From: Boswellia sacra
Taxonomy: Eukaryota > Streptophyta > Magnoliopsida > Sapindales > Burseraceae
DNA: 64,000 bases
NCBI GenBank assembly: GCA_013180625.2
Contig: SNVD02005031.1
Span: 1 to 64,000 of the forward strand
Direction: 5' to 3'
The position numbers and the translations under genes were made by a program. Shown here piece by piece: positions 11,738 through 24,296 of the stretch; the first letter of the stretch is position 1; each line of letters starts with the position of its first letter. A model generated the notes under the pieces. It saw nothing but the letters and a program-made list of their open reading frames with translations, was not told where the DNA came from and did no database searches.

Positions 11738-11869
11738 GCGAATCCCCTGCGTCCAGAAAACAAAAGCATCCAAGACAAGTTGAAGTATTGCCAGTTCCAC
11801 AAGTCTCACGGTCATGATTCTTCGACTTGCAGAGTTCTCAAGATAGGAAATAGGAAGTTGTTTGTAAGA
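11738..11869 (+). pseudogene. Ty3/gypsy gag zinc-knuckle fragment
   Basis: One plus-strand frame reads KYCQFHKSHGHDSSTC, the CCHC-like zinc knuckle found in plant Ty3/gypsy gag proteins, followed by RVLK. The frame stops just after (LFVR, then TAA), and no LTR or pol could be tied to it. Confidence 0.6.
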
Positions 11870-13387
11870 TAAAGAACTTCTGTGAAATACTCATTTTTAA
11901 CACAAAAAAGGATGACAGGCCTGGCCTATGTTTCATTTTCAGTTTATCCAAAAAGCTAGAATAATTTGAATCAAATCGTAAATAGTTTTTAAACAAAAAA
12001 GACTAACAAGAAAATATCACGAGTTTCAATCTTACTTCCCACTCACAAACACCCAATTGCCTCATGGAATTAAGAACACCAATGAAGCCTAGAGGAATTC
12101 TTTCATTAGCAGTAAAAATCCAATAAAGATCTTTGGAGTTTTTGGTAATTTAAGTCTTAGATATATTTTAAATTTTAATAAAATAAAAAAGAGGGACTTA
12201 AAAAGAGATTAGCTAGAGCTCAAATAACAACACTCTTTTTATAAACTATGTTTAAGGAGATATTTGGGCTTTCCATCGAACTTAAAGCACAAACGTCATC
12301 CACTTTACACTGCAATATCCTTTTTAGAGGCCTATCCAATTAGTATTTGATTGGTATCCTTTGGAACTTCATATGGTTGTTTTGTTTCGGTAAAGCTTAA
12401 TCCATTTAATGTCATAGGCTTTTGACAATAAATATAACATGTCCTTTCTTGCATGTTAGATATCAGTATTGTTATGTAAGCCCCTCAAATCCTTTTCTGA
12501 GTCTCATTTTAAATATAATTTATTTAAAAATTCTAATTAATTATTATCATTTATAAAAGACAAAAAATATCCTTTTGTTAAATGTTTTACCATCAATTTT
12601 TCACAGAATTTATCACCCTTAATTTGTGGATGTCTGTCATTATATTTTCTCTTGTTTTACAAATATTATGAAATTTACATATATAATTTTGCAACTACAA
12701 TAAAATTAAAACCCTAAATTTTATATGAAATTTATAAAACTGAAATTGAAATTAAAATTTATTCATAAGTACAATATAAAAGCGGCATTCATGGTCTGCA
12801 TATCTTGCAAGAATTGCTGGATTTAGAATTTAGAATTTTGTCTTTGTAGCAGCAAAATAGACTTGGAATAAGTTGGGATCCGTAATTTCGAAAGTCTTTG
12901 ATCAAAGGAGTGATAAAATTTGAGTAATGAAGTTGAAGATAATATACCAAAGGCAAGTTAGGATTTGAAGTGGGACTCCAAGAAATAACGATAAGTTCGG
13001 TAACTTAGATAAATGAATGGGAGTTGCGTTTTCATATGCAGGATTTTATCAAAATTTTACTATATTATCATCCTAACTTATTTGACGATGATGGTGAAAT
13101 CTGAGAACTATTGAATTCCATATCTTTTATCTTTTGATAGATCAATTCTAGAAGGATTAGGCGATGGGTACTTTATTTTGGAATAAAAGGAAACAGGGTT
13201 GAATATTAATTTTTGTTATAATAATGTTTTCGAGAGGATTTTGGAAAGAGTTTTGGAGGGACTCAAAATAACTACGCAGTTAAAGATTGCACAAGAATAA
13301 GTTGAACATAATTCTTTGGACACTTTGGGCATAAAGTCTCTTAACTTGGATGGCTCCCTTCGGATTGGGCCATTAAAAAATAAAAAA
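11870..13387. other. Intergenic, nothing recognised
   Basis: AT-rich DNA with no protein motif, RNA gene or repeat structure that I can support. Confidence 0.5.
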
Positions 13388-13788
13388 GATAATTCTAATT
13401 TGCCCCCTGAGGTTAGGTGAAAAGAAATTGAGGACCTCAGTTTTCTGAAATCTAAATTTGCCCCCTGAAGTTACTGTAGTACCGTTAGATTTAACGGAAA
13501 ATGCATTAAATAGTAACTTAACGTTTTACAAACCATTTAGAAAAGTGTATTATAATCTATTTTACTGCTTATTAGCGTTAAATTATTATTTAATATATTT
13601 TTTATTAAATCTAATATTAGTATTAAGTTATTATTTAATATATTTTCCGTTAAATCTAACGGTTTAATACATTTTCCGTTAAATATAACGGTACTACAGT
13701 AACCTCAGGGGGCAATCTTACATTTCAGAAAACTGAGGTCCTCAATTTTTTTTAAGCCTAACCTCAGGGGGCAAATTAGAATTATCCC
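13388..13788. mobile_element. Fold-back MITE with ~122-bp inverted arms
   Basis: The left arm (13388-~13510) and right arm (~13665-13787) are almost exact reverse complements, starting GATAATTCTAATTTGCCCCC. Each arm carries the motif TTGCCCCCTGAGGTTA twice, and the loop repeats TTTTCCGTTAAATCTAACGG. An A-rich 10-bp duplication (AAAATAAAAA) borders both sides, compatible with the 9-11-bp TSDs of Mutator-like elements but low in complexity. The apparent frame 13458-13667 is a by-product of the repeat. Confidence 0.75.
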
Positions 13789-14259
13789 AAAATAAAAAGG
13801 TATTAGCATCGTAAAATCAATTCCCAATAGAATAGTCTTTTTTTTCACTACTTTTCATCTCAACAAACTCGATTTTCAACTTTAGCTTTTTTTGACAATT
13901 ATCCTCAAATAATATTACTAAAATAAAAATGGCTTTGATATATAATTTTCTTAAACATCATACCCTATCCATTTTATCCCAGCAACAAAAGAAAAAATAA
14001 TATGGAATTCAACTTTGCATGTCTATTTCTTAAGTTTGGAAACCGTTATAAGGTTTAGACTTTTGGATCATATGAAATGATATTTATCAAATTCTATCCT
14101 TGGACGTTGAGAACAAGCACACGCTTTTCGATCCATGTATCAATTCGCAGTTTTAACTTAAAAAAGTTGAAAATTTTTATATGCATCGAGGCAACACCAA
14201 AGTTTCCCTAAAAGGCAAAATTCTATATTAGATAAATGTCAATTATATATATCTAATAT

Positions 14260-14309
<50 letters not shown>

Positions 14310-14820
14310 GAGTCAGAGAAACACCTGTTCAAAGCAATTAATACATATCATATCCCATAACTCATCACAAAGAAATCAAACCTTTACATATTAGAATAAT
14401 GCAAGGAGCTGTAAATAAAATCTAACATATTAATAAAAGGACAATGTGGGGATGAAATGGGGTATATTGAGGAATAAGACTAATTTCAAAATGGATGGGG
14501 CAATTTGCATCTAAAAAACTACTCTAAACACCAAAATTTCAAAAATAAATTTTATTTTCATAATAATCATTTAGTAGTTTACTATCAAGGCCAATAATAA
14601 ATATCAATCATCATATTCAACCTATCTCTATTCCCATAGAAACCCTAATTCCATTTAAAAAATAAAAAAAATATTGCAAAATTATAATCTATTACTTAAA
14701 AAATTCTTTAAAAAAGATATTGGTACTTTATCTTTTTTATTTCCTTTTCTTTGACAACATATCAAGTTATTTTTATTAGGCAATCAAAATATTCTTGTTA
14801 TTCCATGCTTATAGTAACAG
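13789..14820. other. Intergenic or intronic DNA before the terpene synthase exon
   Basis: No gene recognised. Contains the AT run at 14263-14306. Upstream exons of the terpene synthase (RRx8W region and exon 2) were looked for and not found. Confidence 0.5.
14263..14306. repeat. (AT)n microsatellite
   Basis: Uninterrupted AT dinucleotide run. Confidence 0.95.
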
Positions 14821-14876
14821 TTTTCTATCTAATATTGAATTTAAGTTTTATCAGGATCTCGATAAAAGATAATGTT
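14821..14876 (+). pseudogene. Terpene synthase exon 3, 5' part
   Basis: Preceded by an AG acceptor (AACAG at 14816-14820). The last codons (GAT AAT GTT) join, through the duplicated ATGTT, to the codons after 37475 to give DNVKSMLSLYEAAHL, the conserved start of the terpene synthase alpha-domain region. With the SIRE element and one TSD copy removed the exon would be about 363 nt, close to the ~370-380 nt usual for exon 3 of TPS-a genes (from memory). Residues before DNV are poorly conserved. Confidence 0.6.
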
Positions 14877-15705
14877 AGTGTCATTGGCATGTACCATGCA
14901 CATGATTATTTTAGACCAACTTGTAATTAAAACATTGTGTTATATTATTTTTTATTTTGCTATTTCTAGAAGTTGATTTTAGAAAGTATTTGATTCATAT
15001 TAAATATCTCTTTAGATTAGGACATTATTCTAGTATTCTAGTCGACTTAGGAGCATATTTATTTATGTTCGATTTTATTTACGAGATTATTTATATCACT
15101 TCCTATATTATTGATTATTATCCCATTCTTACCAAATTAAGTTTGATTGAGATTCTACAGGATATTGGTGAGAATAGTAATTGAATGTCACACTATATAT
15201 ATAATGTTATTTCATTTAACTTATATATAGGTGTGTATGTGTGTTAAGAGAGCTTCAATGCGAAATTCGAATGCAATTTTGATTATGTTTTGTGAGGATT
15301 TTGTTCATGTATAAGAGGTTATGTTCATGCATGAATTATGTTTATGTTTGTTTGAATTAATAGTCTCTCAAGAGGACTTGCGTGTTAAATGTTATGTAAT
15401 TCAATATCGAACATTGGTGTTATGTATTACTTAACAGTGTGTTGTTAAGTTGTCAACAATAGAGAGTGAGCAGTGTCACTAAAGTTTAATATCTTGGCGG
15501 GATTTTTTTTTTTAGGTTAGTGTGTGAGAGTGAACTATAAAACAAACCTAAAGATTGTACAAACAAGAACTTAGTAAGTTATAGTTCTAAGCTGTCCGTG
15601 GACGTAAGTTTTTATAACCAAACCACGAAAAATCCTCCTCTGCCATTTTATATTATAGTTTACTATTATATTACGTATAACTATTTCATACTTTTAGATC
15701 TTACA
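14873..15705 (+). repeat. 5' LTR of the SIRE-like element
   Basis: 833 bp, TGTTAGTGTC...GATCTTACA. Aligns along its length with 36583-37470, sharing blocks such as CATATTAAATATCTCTTTAGA, GATTGTACAAACAAGAACTT and TTATAT(T/C)A(T/C)AGTTTA. The 3' copy has extra sequence near its start. Confidence 0.88.
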
Positions 15706-15707
15706 AT

Positions 15708-15719
15708 TGGTATCAAAGC
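15708..15719 (+). other. Primer binding site of the SIRE-like element
   Basis: TGGTATCAAAGC, two bases after the 5' LTR; complementary to initiator tRNA-Met with one mismatch to the usual TGGTATCAGAGC. Confidence 0.9.
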
Positions 15720-15841
15720 AGGTTTACTGACATACAGGTGAAGAAAGATCATGTTGATTTGGAGGCATGGAGTTTATATGAAATGGAGCCTCTTGAGCAC
15801 AACCACCTATTATTAGTGATAGTATTTATTCATTTTAGAAA

Positions 15842-18800
15842 GTGAGAATGATGATGTATATCAAGTCTCTTGATGATAGGGTTTGGACCAGCATGCTTAA
15901 AGGGTGGACACCACCAACTAGATTGAATGCTTTCGAAGATTTAGAACCTAAACCTGAGGAGGAATGGACTGATGAGGAATATAGGCGTTCTAGTTGGAAT
16001 TCAAAGGCATTCAATGCAATTTTTGCAGCTGTGGATTTGAATAACTTGGGACAGATTTTAAGATGCAAAGTGGCTAAAGAAGCTTGGGACATTTTGAGGT
16101 AAAGATGAAGGTACAACGTCTGTTAAAAGATCTAAATTGATGAGATTGAATTAGCAATTCGAGAATCTGATGATGCATGAGGATGAGTCAATATCTGATT
16201 TCTATTCAAAGTTGTGTCATATTACAAATTCTACATATATGCTAGGTAAAACCTTTATTGATACAGAAATTATTAGTAATATTATTAGGATTGTTCTTGA
16301 TAAATTTCAACCAAAAATCTTTGCCATGAGGAAGTGAAAAAACACTAATGAAATGAGGGTAGATGAAGTTGTTGGCATTCTTTAAAATTTTGAGGTTAAT
16401 CATAACACAAGAAAACATAAAGGTAAAAGCATTGCATTCATTGCTAAAACTAAAAAAATCTGGTGATGAACATAATGATGAGTTTGATAAAATTGATTAA
16501 AAACAGTTCGCTTTTCTAACAAAGGATTATGTTAAGTTTGTGAAAATGAATTTCAGGAAAAAGAATCAAGGAAAGGCATCAAACTCAAGTAATGACAAGT
16601 TTAGAAAATTCAACAAGGAAATGGCAAATTTAGTGCTATGAGTGTTTTGGTTATGGCCACATTCAATCTAAAGTGCTAATCTCAAAAAGAAGAACAAAGG
16701 GGTGTTAGCTACATGGAGTGATGATTCTGAGATTGATTCAGATGATCAAGAATGCATAAGCAACTTTGTGGCATTTACAGAATCTACAACTAATAATGGG
16801 AAAGCTATTATGTCTAGTATAATAAAACAATGCAAAACTAATGATGAACATTCAAATGCATAAAATGATCCTGAATATTATGAGGAGTTGCGAGAAACTT
16901 ATAATGTACTCTATACTTAATAACTAAATTAGAATGAGGAAATTAGAACTTCGAAGAAGGAGAATGAAGTGTTGAAATGTGAGAAAGCTTTTGCTGAAAA
17001 CTACATCAGTAAATTGAAGTTTGTTTTGAAAGATAAAATAGACCATATTGAGAAAATTGCAGCAGAACTGGTTGAGAGCAGAAGATGTGTTGATCAACTT
17101 AGAATTGAGTTAACAAAGCTTCATCAGGTCTTGAACCTTGGAAGAGACAATTCCAACAAACATGGCTTGGGTTATTTAGAAGGTAACATTGCATCTTCAT
17201 CAAATACTGTATTTGTAAAAGCTTTAACATTAGGTAACATTTCTAAACCTAGTTCTAAAATGTTAAGTCCTAGTTCAAAAAGTAATGATATTTTTTTCTT
17301 CTTTAAGTTCTTTTAAATCCAATCTCAAGAAGGTAAGAAGATTTATTCCAACCTGTTATTTTTGTGGTGTTAAAGGGCATATTAGACCTAGATGTTTTAA
17401 ATTGTTGAGTCTCTTGCATGAAAGGTCAAAACAGTTCAAGCAATTACCTGAGATACAATAGCAGTGAGTTAAGAAATGCTAAACAACCTGTAATGTTACT
17501 CTTACTACACTTAGGGATTCTTCTAATAACATTTGGTATTTTGATAGTGGCTGCTTTGGGCAAATGACTGGAAATAAGAATTTTTTGAAAATTTTGAGTG
17601 ATGCAAGGAAGGAAATATCACATATGGTAATGGTGCAAAGAAAAAGGTAATTGGTAAAGGCACTTTAAATGTTAAAGGCTTACTTGAATTTCAAAATGTT
17701 TTGCTTGTTAGTGGATTGAAAGCTAATTTGATTAGTGTTAGTCAAATATGCGATGACAAGTATGGTGTTACCTTTACTTAGAAAAAAATGGAAAGTTTTG
17801 GACAATGAAGGAAGATGCATTTTAGAAGGAAATAGATCTTTTGATAATTATTATTTGGTAACAAATGCATGTCACGCTAAGATATCAGACTTGGAATTAT
17901 GGCATCAAAAGTTAGAACATTTAAGTACAAAGACTTTGTTAAACTAACTAAGTTATGTGTTGTTAGAGGTGTTCCTAAACTTAATGATAAAACTAATGGA
18001 ATATGTGGACCATGTCAATTTGGAAAACAAATTAGAGGTGTACATAAGTCTATATCACATCTTAGCATATCTAAAACACTTCATTTACTTCTCATAGGTC
18101 CTATGCAGATTGAAAGCATCTCTGATAAGAGATATTTATTTGTTTGTGTTGATGATTTCTCTAGATATACTTGAGTTAATTTTACTAGAGAAAAGTCTGA
18201 CACTTTTGAAATTTTTAGAAATCTTTGTGTTAAACTTGAAAATGAACAAAACATGAACATTGGCAGAATTGTGAGGATAATAAGTGACCATGGCAAGGAG
18301 TTTGAAAATGTCAGTTATGCCAATTTCTGCAAATACTACGAAATTTTACATGAATGTTCAACTCCTAAAACACATGAATAGAATGGTGTTGTAGAGAGAA
18401 AGAACATGACACTTTAGGAGATGGTTAGAGTGATGCTAAATATTAAGAAGTCGACCAACAGGCTATGTGCTGATATAAGCATCGCTTGTTACATTTCAAA
18501 TATAGTTTTTCTAAGATCTGGTACTAACCAAACTCCTTATGAGATTTTAAAAGGAAGAAAACCAAACTTGAAATATTTTCATGTTTTTGGATGTAGGTAT
18601 TACGTCTTAAATGATAGAGAGCAGTTAGGTAAATTAGATCCAAAAAATCATGACGAAGAATTTATAGGATATACACTAAACAACAAAGCATTTCGAGTTT
18701 ATAATCTTCGAATTGAAGTCATAATGGAGTTTGGAAACGTAATGTTCGATGATTATGATAATTATGGAAAGTATTCTCACGAACAAAGCATTACAAACTT

Positions 18801-20597
18801 CACAGAAAATGCAAAAAGTTTAGCACCAGTCAGTGGTAACAACAAAAAAGATTTTCTTATGAAAGAGGAAACTACTATTATTACATCAGACACAACAGTG
18901 ACATCTGATAGTACAAATTTGGACAAAAACTTAATTAGAAATGATGATAAGAGAAAAGATCCACCTTCTTGGATACAAAAGGCACATCTAACCAGCTAAA
19001 AAATTGTAAGTCCAGATGGGATGATGAAAACTAGGAGCAAGGTAAGAAATCAAGTAAATTTGCTTGTTATGTTTCATTAGTTGAGCCTAAAAATGTGAAA
19101 TCAACTTTAAAAGAGGATGTTTGGATTCAGATTATGCAAGATGAACTTAATTAGTTTAAAAGGAACGAAGTTTGAGAATTAGTTCCTAGGCCACAAAATA
19201 CAAATTCATTGCAAGTAAGTGGATATTTGAAAAAAAAAACTAATGAAATGGACAAATAGTTAGAAATAAAGCTACATTAGTGGCACAAGGTTACACACAA
19301 GTAGAAGGTATAGACTTTCATGAAGCCTCTGCATTAGTAGCTAGACTTGAGTCTATCAAATTACTACTTGCTATTGCTTGCTTGCTTGATTTAAATTGTA
19401 TCAAATGGATGTTAAGATAGCCTTCTTGAAGAGCCATCTTAATAAAGAGGCTTTCGTTGAACAACCCAATGGATTTGAAGATCCTAAACATCCTAATTTT
19501 GTGTACAAGTTGTATAAGGCTTTGTATAGTTTGAAACAAGCTCCTAGAGTGGTGTGAAAGGTTGACAAACTTTTTGATTAAGAGAGGTTACACTAGGGGT
19601 AGTGATGATAAGACTTTGTTTATCAAACATGCATCTAGTTAGTTTATTGTTGCTCAAGTATATGTGAATGATATTGTGTTTCGCTCAACTAACAAAAGCA
19701 AGACTAGTGAGTTTGTTAAGTTGATATATAAAGAATTTGAGATAAGCATGGTAGAAGAATTAAATTTGGATTACAGGTTAAGCAAATGAATGATGGAATA
19801 TTCATATCTCAATCAAAATATGCTAAGAACCTTGTAAAGAAATTTAAACTTGTAAAGGCAAAACCTATGAGAACTCCTATCTGTACTAACTTGAGACTTT
19901 CAGAAGATGATGCAGGAAATGAGGTTGATGCTAGTCTATGTAGAAGCATCATTGGCAACTTATTATACCTCACTACAAATAGGCTAGATTTGAGTTTTAC
20001 TATAGAACTTTGTGCAAGATTTCAAGCAAATCCCAAGAAATCATATTTGGCAATAGCCAAAAGAATTATTAGGTAGGTATTTGGAACTTATGATTATGGG
20101 AAATGGTTTTCTAAGGAGACAAATGCTTGTCTTATACGGTTTAGTGATACTGATTGGACAAGGAATATTGATGATAGAAAAAGCACATTAGGAGGATGTT
20201 TTTATCTTGGTATTAACTTGGTTTCTTGGCATAGCAAGAAGCAAAAATCCACTTCCTTGTCCATTACAAAAGTAGAATACAATGTAGTAGAAAGTTGTTG
20301 CACACAATTACTTTGGATGAGACAAATGCTCAGTGATTATGGTATTGAGCAAAAACCATAATTGTGTTTTGTGATAATACTAGTGCTATAAATATTTTTA
20401 AAAATCCAGTCCAGCATTTTAGAACAAAACACAATGATATAAGATACCATTTTATAAAGGAACTTGTAAAGTTAAAGGTGATACACATTGAACACATCTC
20501 CATTGAACAAATGCCTAACTTGTTCACTAAAGCATTAGATGGAATGAGATTTGAAAATCTAAGAAAGGTCTTAAGCATTTGTCAGTTTTATAAATGA
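15842..20597 (+). pseudogene. SIRE-like gag-pol polyprotein (decayed)
   Basis: Gag begins near 15850 with the SIRE-type MMYIKSLDDRVWTSMLKGWTPP. A coiled-coil-like charged region follows (16969-17316), then a zinc-knuckle remnant (CYFCGVKGHIRPRC near 17358), the protease WYFDSGCFGQMTG (near 17530), GAG-pre-integrase (LWHQKLEHLS, 17895), integrase (GPMQIES, VCVDDFSRYT at about 18100-18170, and a zone ending near 18990), RT (about 19100-19780), RNase H (NRLDLSFTIELCARFQANP near 19980; CDNTSAINIFKNP near 20370) and a C-terminus at 20597. More than ten stops and several frameshifts interrupt it; many stops are TAG or TGA in place of conserved Gln or Trp. Confidence 0.88.
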
Positions 20598-22566
20598 GTA
20601 TCGTTTTCTATTACGTTAATTATATCTACAATATCATAACTTTTCTTCTAATCAAGCATGTGTGAGCTATAATCTATACTGTGTTTTTATTGAGATATTG
20701 GTTAAAAATGAAAAATACAGGGAGGGGTACTAGTGTATAATGTATGAAAGTCATCATTGAGTGTAACCGTAGGATATCTAGGAAATATGTTGACGTCACC
20801 CACTTAAGTGAAAAATGACTACCTTTATATTGTGTTAAAGCTACTGTGTTTAATTCATAATCCAATGTGATTAATTTTTATGAATTTGTCAAAATATTAT
20901 TTTTTGACATCTCAATTAAATTAAAAATGAAGTTAAACAACTTTTTTTATGTTGATTGCAAACAGCTTTGACATAAACTTTCTTAGAATGATTTATATGA
21001 TGTCCAGATATCAGTGTCATGTTAACTATAATTGTTTTGTATTATGTTTTTTATATCATATGATGTCATTTAAGCCTAACTGAAAATTGATTTTTTTTTT
21101 TTGTATCCATGTGTCAAAAGTGTCATGCCAGCATTATTGGTTGGAGGGGGAGAGACTTCAGTGGCGAGAATCCTTACTCTTATAGAATTCCTTATTTTAA
21201 TCAAAATCAATATTTGAATTTATATCATTAATTGCATTAATAAGTTTTTTTTTTGGAAAATCAAATTAAATTTTGAAAATGTTTTGAAAACCAAACTGGA
21301 TTAGGACTCTTTTTTTCCACGTATATCACAAACTTGGTTTGGGTTATATTGTTCATCATCAAAGTCATGTTTTGCATTCTACCTTTGTCTCTCATCTTTA
21401 TATTTCTTTGATAACTTGTGCTGCTACCACACAAATCATAAAAACTGCAGTGGCATCTTCGACTAAGTCTGAGAAAATCACTAGCAACTCGGTTTCATCA
21501 ATTGATTCTAGAGTGCAAACCGGTCATGATAGTCGTAGTCACAACAATTGCAACAGTAACATGCAGAGGTTTCGATGGACTCACCAATAAGTTACGATGA
21601 AGAAATAATGGTTGGGTGAATAAAGGACAAGATCAAGCCCAATTTCAACAAGTTTCTTACCTTTAAAGTGAAGAGCAACTTTCTAAAATACATTTTGAAG
21701 AGGAAGTTGCCGATTGAAAGGCCAGTAAAGGTTTATGATTTTAACAAGCATGGCTTGGGTGAGATTCTTAAGTCCATCTACTGGATCAGAATAGTAAGCA
21801 ATTTTCTACCTTCTGCTAAGATTTTCACTCAAGAGTTTTATGCAAATATACCTGAATTAATTAATAGTCTGAAAAGATTTTATTATTGCAAGATATATTG
21901 GTGAAATTTTCTCATAACATGGTTGACACATTCTTTGATATTCCTATTGGGAGTCTATTGGGAGTTTACTTTTGTTGATGACAACTTTGATATGAAAACT
22001 ATTCTAAAAGAGTTAACTGGTCGTGATGATTTAACATGGAACTCAAAAGATGGGATTCATAAAAAATATCTTACAAAGAAGTATAGGATTCTTCATAAGA
22101 TAGCTCAATTTGATTGGTTTGCTTTAACAACCAAATCAAGTTAGAGATGATAGGTTGAAATTTCTATTCTATTTAGCACCAATTGACTGATTAATTTGGC
22201 TTTGTGGATATATAGGATAATAGTTTAGATTGTACCTTACAAATTTGATTATTATTACTTGCTTGTGTTTCCCTGTTTGATTCAAGGAATTTTTGCTCAA
22301 AATGGTATTCTTATGAGTTCTAAAGAGACTTCTGATATTTTACCTAAGCCTATCATAAAAAGGCTTTTTGTTCAGATTGCATGAGAAATCTAATTTGTGT
22401 AATCCTCAATCAAAACCAAGAAGATTCATAACAAAACCTATGAGCCATGTAGAAAAATAACTTACTTTAATCAATGGTGTTTTAGTTGATATTGTGTAGG
22501 ATATCAAGGCAAAGCAACTTGAGTTGGAGAGGACAATTGATGGCAAATAACCTATAGATGAACAAC
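20598..22566 (+). pseudogene. SIRE-like env-like region, first part
   Basis: Downstream of RNase H, where SIRE elements carry an extra ORF. Broken frames at 21339-21590, 21668-21904 and 21923-22144 contain IFTQEFYANIPELIN, which resembles the EFYANL motif of the 'putative plant transposon protein' domain found in such ORFs. The segment 20598-21330 is non-coding and T-rich. The Athila element interrupts this region at 22566, and the reading frame resumes after 33636. Confidence 0.6.
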
Positions 22567-24109
22567 TGATGAACATTTAAATAAGTATGCTTAATAACAA
22601 CTTAATTCATTATATAGCGCTAATAGTGCCATTAAATTCGTCAACTTAACCATATTTGTAATCTTCATCTTTTGAATTAGCTTCGTTTCAATTTCAGTTT
22701 TGGTTACAAGTTTGGAACAATGGGCATAACTTTCTATTTATAGATCAGAATAGTGCAAATCTTGATTTATTAGAAAGATGATTAAAGTATCTACAAGATT
22801 CTATGACCATCATGAAATTCGGGCTTTTAGTGGACCAAAAATGGGCTTGAAATGAACCCATTTGCAGTTTTAGCCTAGCCTGACCATGCCTTGTGTTTTA
22901 ACCATATCTCTTGATATATTTATCCGAATTATATGAATCAAGATGTTCTAAAAAGCTAAAAGAAATATCCACAGCTTTCATGAAGACATGTTATCAAAAT
23001 TCTAAATATTTCAGTGTCGAAATTGGTAGTCAAAGTCAGTGCACATGATGATCCAAATTATCAACCAGATATTTTACAATTGTCTCTTTATAATTTGACA
23101 AGTTTATCCTTGAATGTATCTATAAATTGAGGTGTATTATGACCCATTAGGGCATCTTAGTTCCTGGTTGGGATCTCTTAACATTGTGTTTTCTCTCTTA
23201 TGTTCTTTTGATGTTATTAATAAATCATTTTCTTCTTGTAATTTATTTTCTTTCTTACATAATGTCTTGCTAAATTTACTCTTGCTAAGGTGAAAGGTTG
23301 AAACCCTTGATATGAGAATAAGGATTTTCAAATCCTTTAATATGTGCTTAAAGGTCATAATCTCGTGTTGTTAATTTTATATATTTTATATTTGTTTTCT
23401 TAATCAACCTTACACCAATCGTAAAGTGGAGGTCTTGATCCATTGTAGACAATCCTTGCCACATCAAATGCTCGGATCCTTTCCAGATGTTGTATGGTTC
23501 TTCCTTACCGACACAAATCTAGCTAAGAACCTTGATTTGCTGTAGACATATGGTGGTTGGCACATTGGATGGTTGAACCTATTTACAAGAAGTGGTATAA
23601 ATATCAGTAACAAAACAAATATAATTCATATAACTAAAATAGGCTTAAATGACATAGTTTCCTATTGAAACCTCCTTGATGTGTGGATTCCAATTGAGTT
23701 ATGATTGTTTTATTTATCCTTATTTGATATATCAAGGGCGGATCCCCTAACCTTAGCTTTCGTTAATATCGTATTAATTCCTTTTACTTGTGTATTTTAA
23801 GTATTCTTGTTTATTACTTATGAACTTGCTATTTCATTTGCTTTGGTAGGCTTTAACACCTATTTCCCTGGATAGTTTTATCCCTTTTTATTTTTGTTTT
23901 TTACATTTGAATGGTCGGTTGTACTGTCTACCATCTTAACTTTTATTTGTTAACATTATCTTGTCATTTCTTTGAATTATTTATATCATATTTCTTATAC
24001 TTTAGTTTGTATCGCTAAATCCCCTTCCCCGTGGATCGTCCCCAGTCTTGTCGGGTTTATTGCTTCGACACTCCTACACTTAGGAGATAATCATTTTTTG
24101 TATGTGTCA
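22567..24109 (+). repeat. 5' LTR of the Athila element
   Basis: 1543 bp; aligns end to end with 32083-33631 with scattered substitutions and small indels. Confidence 0.93.
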
Positions 24110-24115
24110 AGTTTT

Positions 24116-24133
24116 TGACATCGTTGCTGGGAA
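24116..24133 (+). other. Probable primer binding site (tRNA-Asp-like)
   Basis: TGACATCGTTGCTGGGAA follows the 5' LTR by six bases and resembles the Athila primer site TGGCGCCGTTGCCGGGGA with C-to-T changes. Confidence 0.6.
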
Positions 24134-24296
24134 AGGAAAAATTTGGTGTGCAAAATTTCTCTTTTCTCATTTTAGATTTTTTTTTTTGTTTTGTGCTCAT
24201 CTTTTCTTTCATTTTCTCTTTGGAAATTGGATGAAAATTTAGTGATGCACATCTAGTGTTAGACTTTTTAGGAAAACATCATCTTCCCTAGAAAAC

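Noticed and set aside
11870..14820. Terpene synthase exons 1 and 2 upstream of the SIRE insertion
   Set aside because: No RRx8W or exon 2 motif could be read on the plus strand; they are lost or too diverged.
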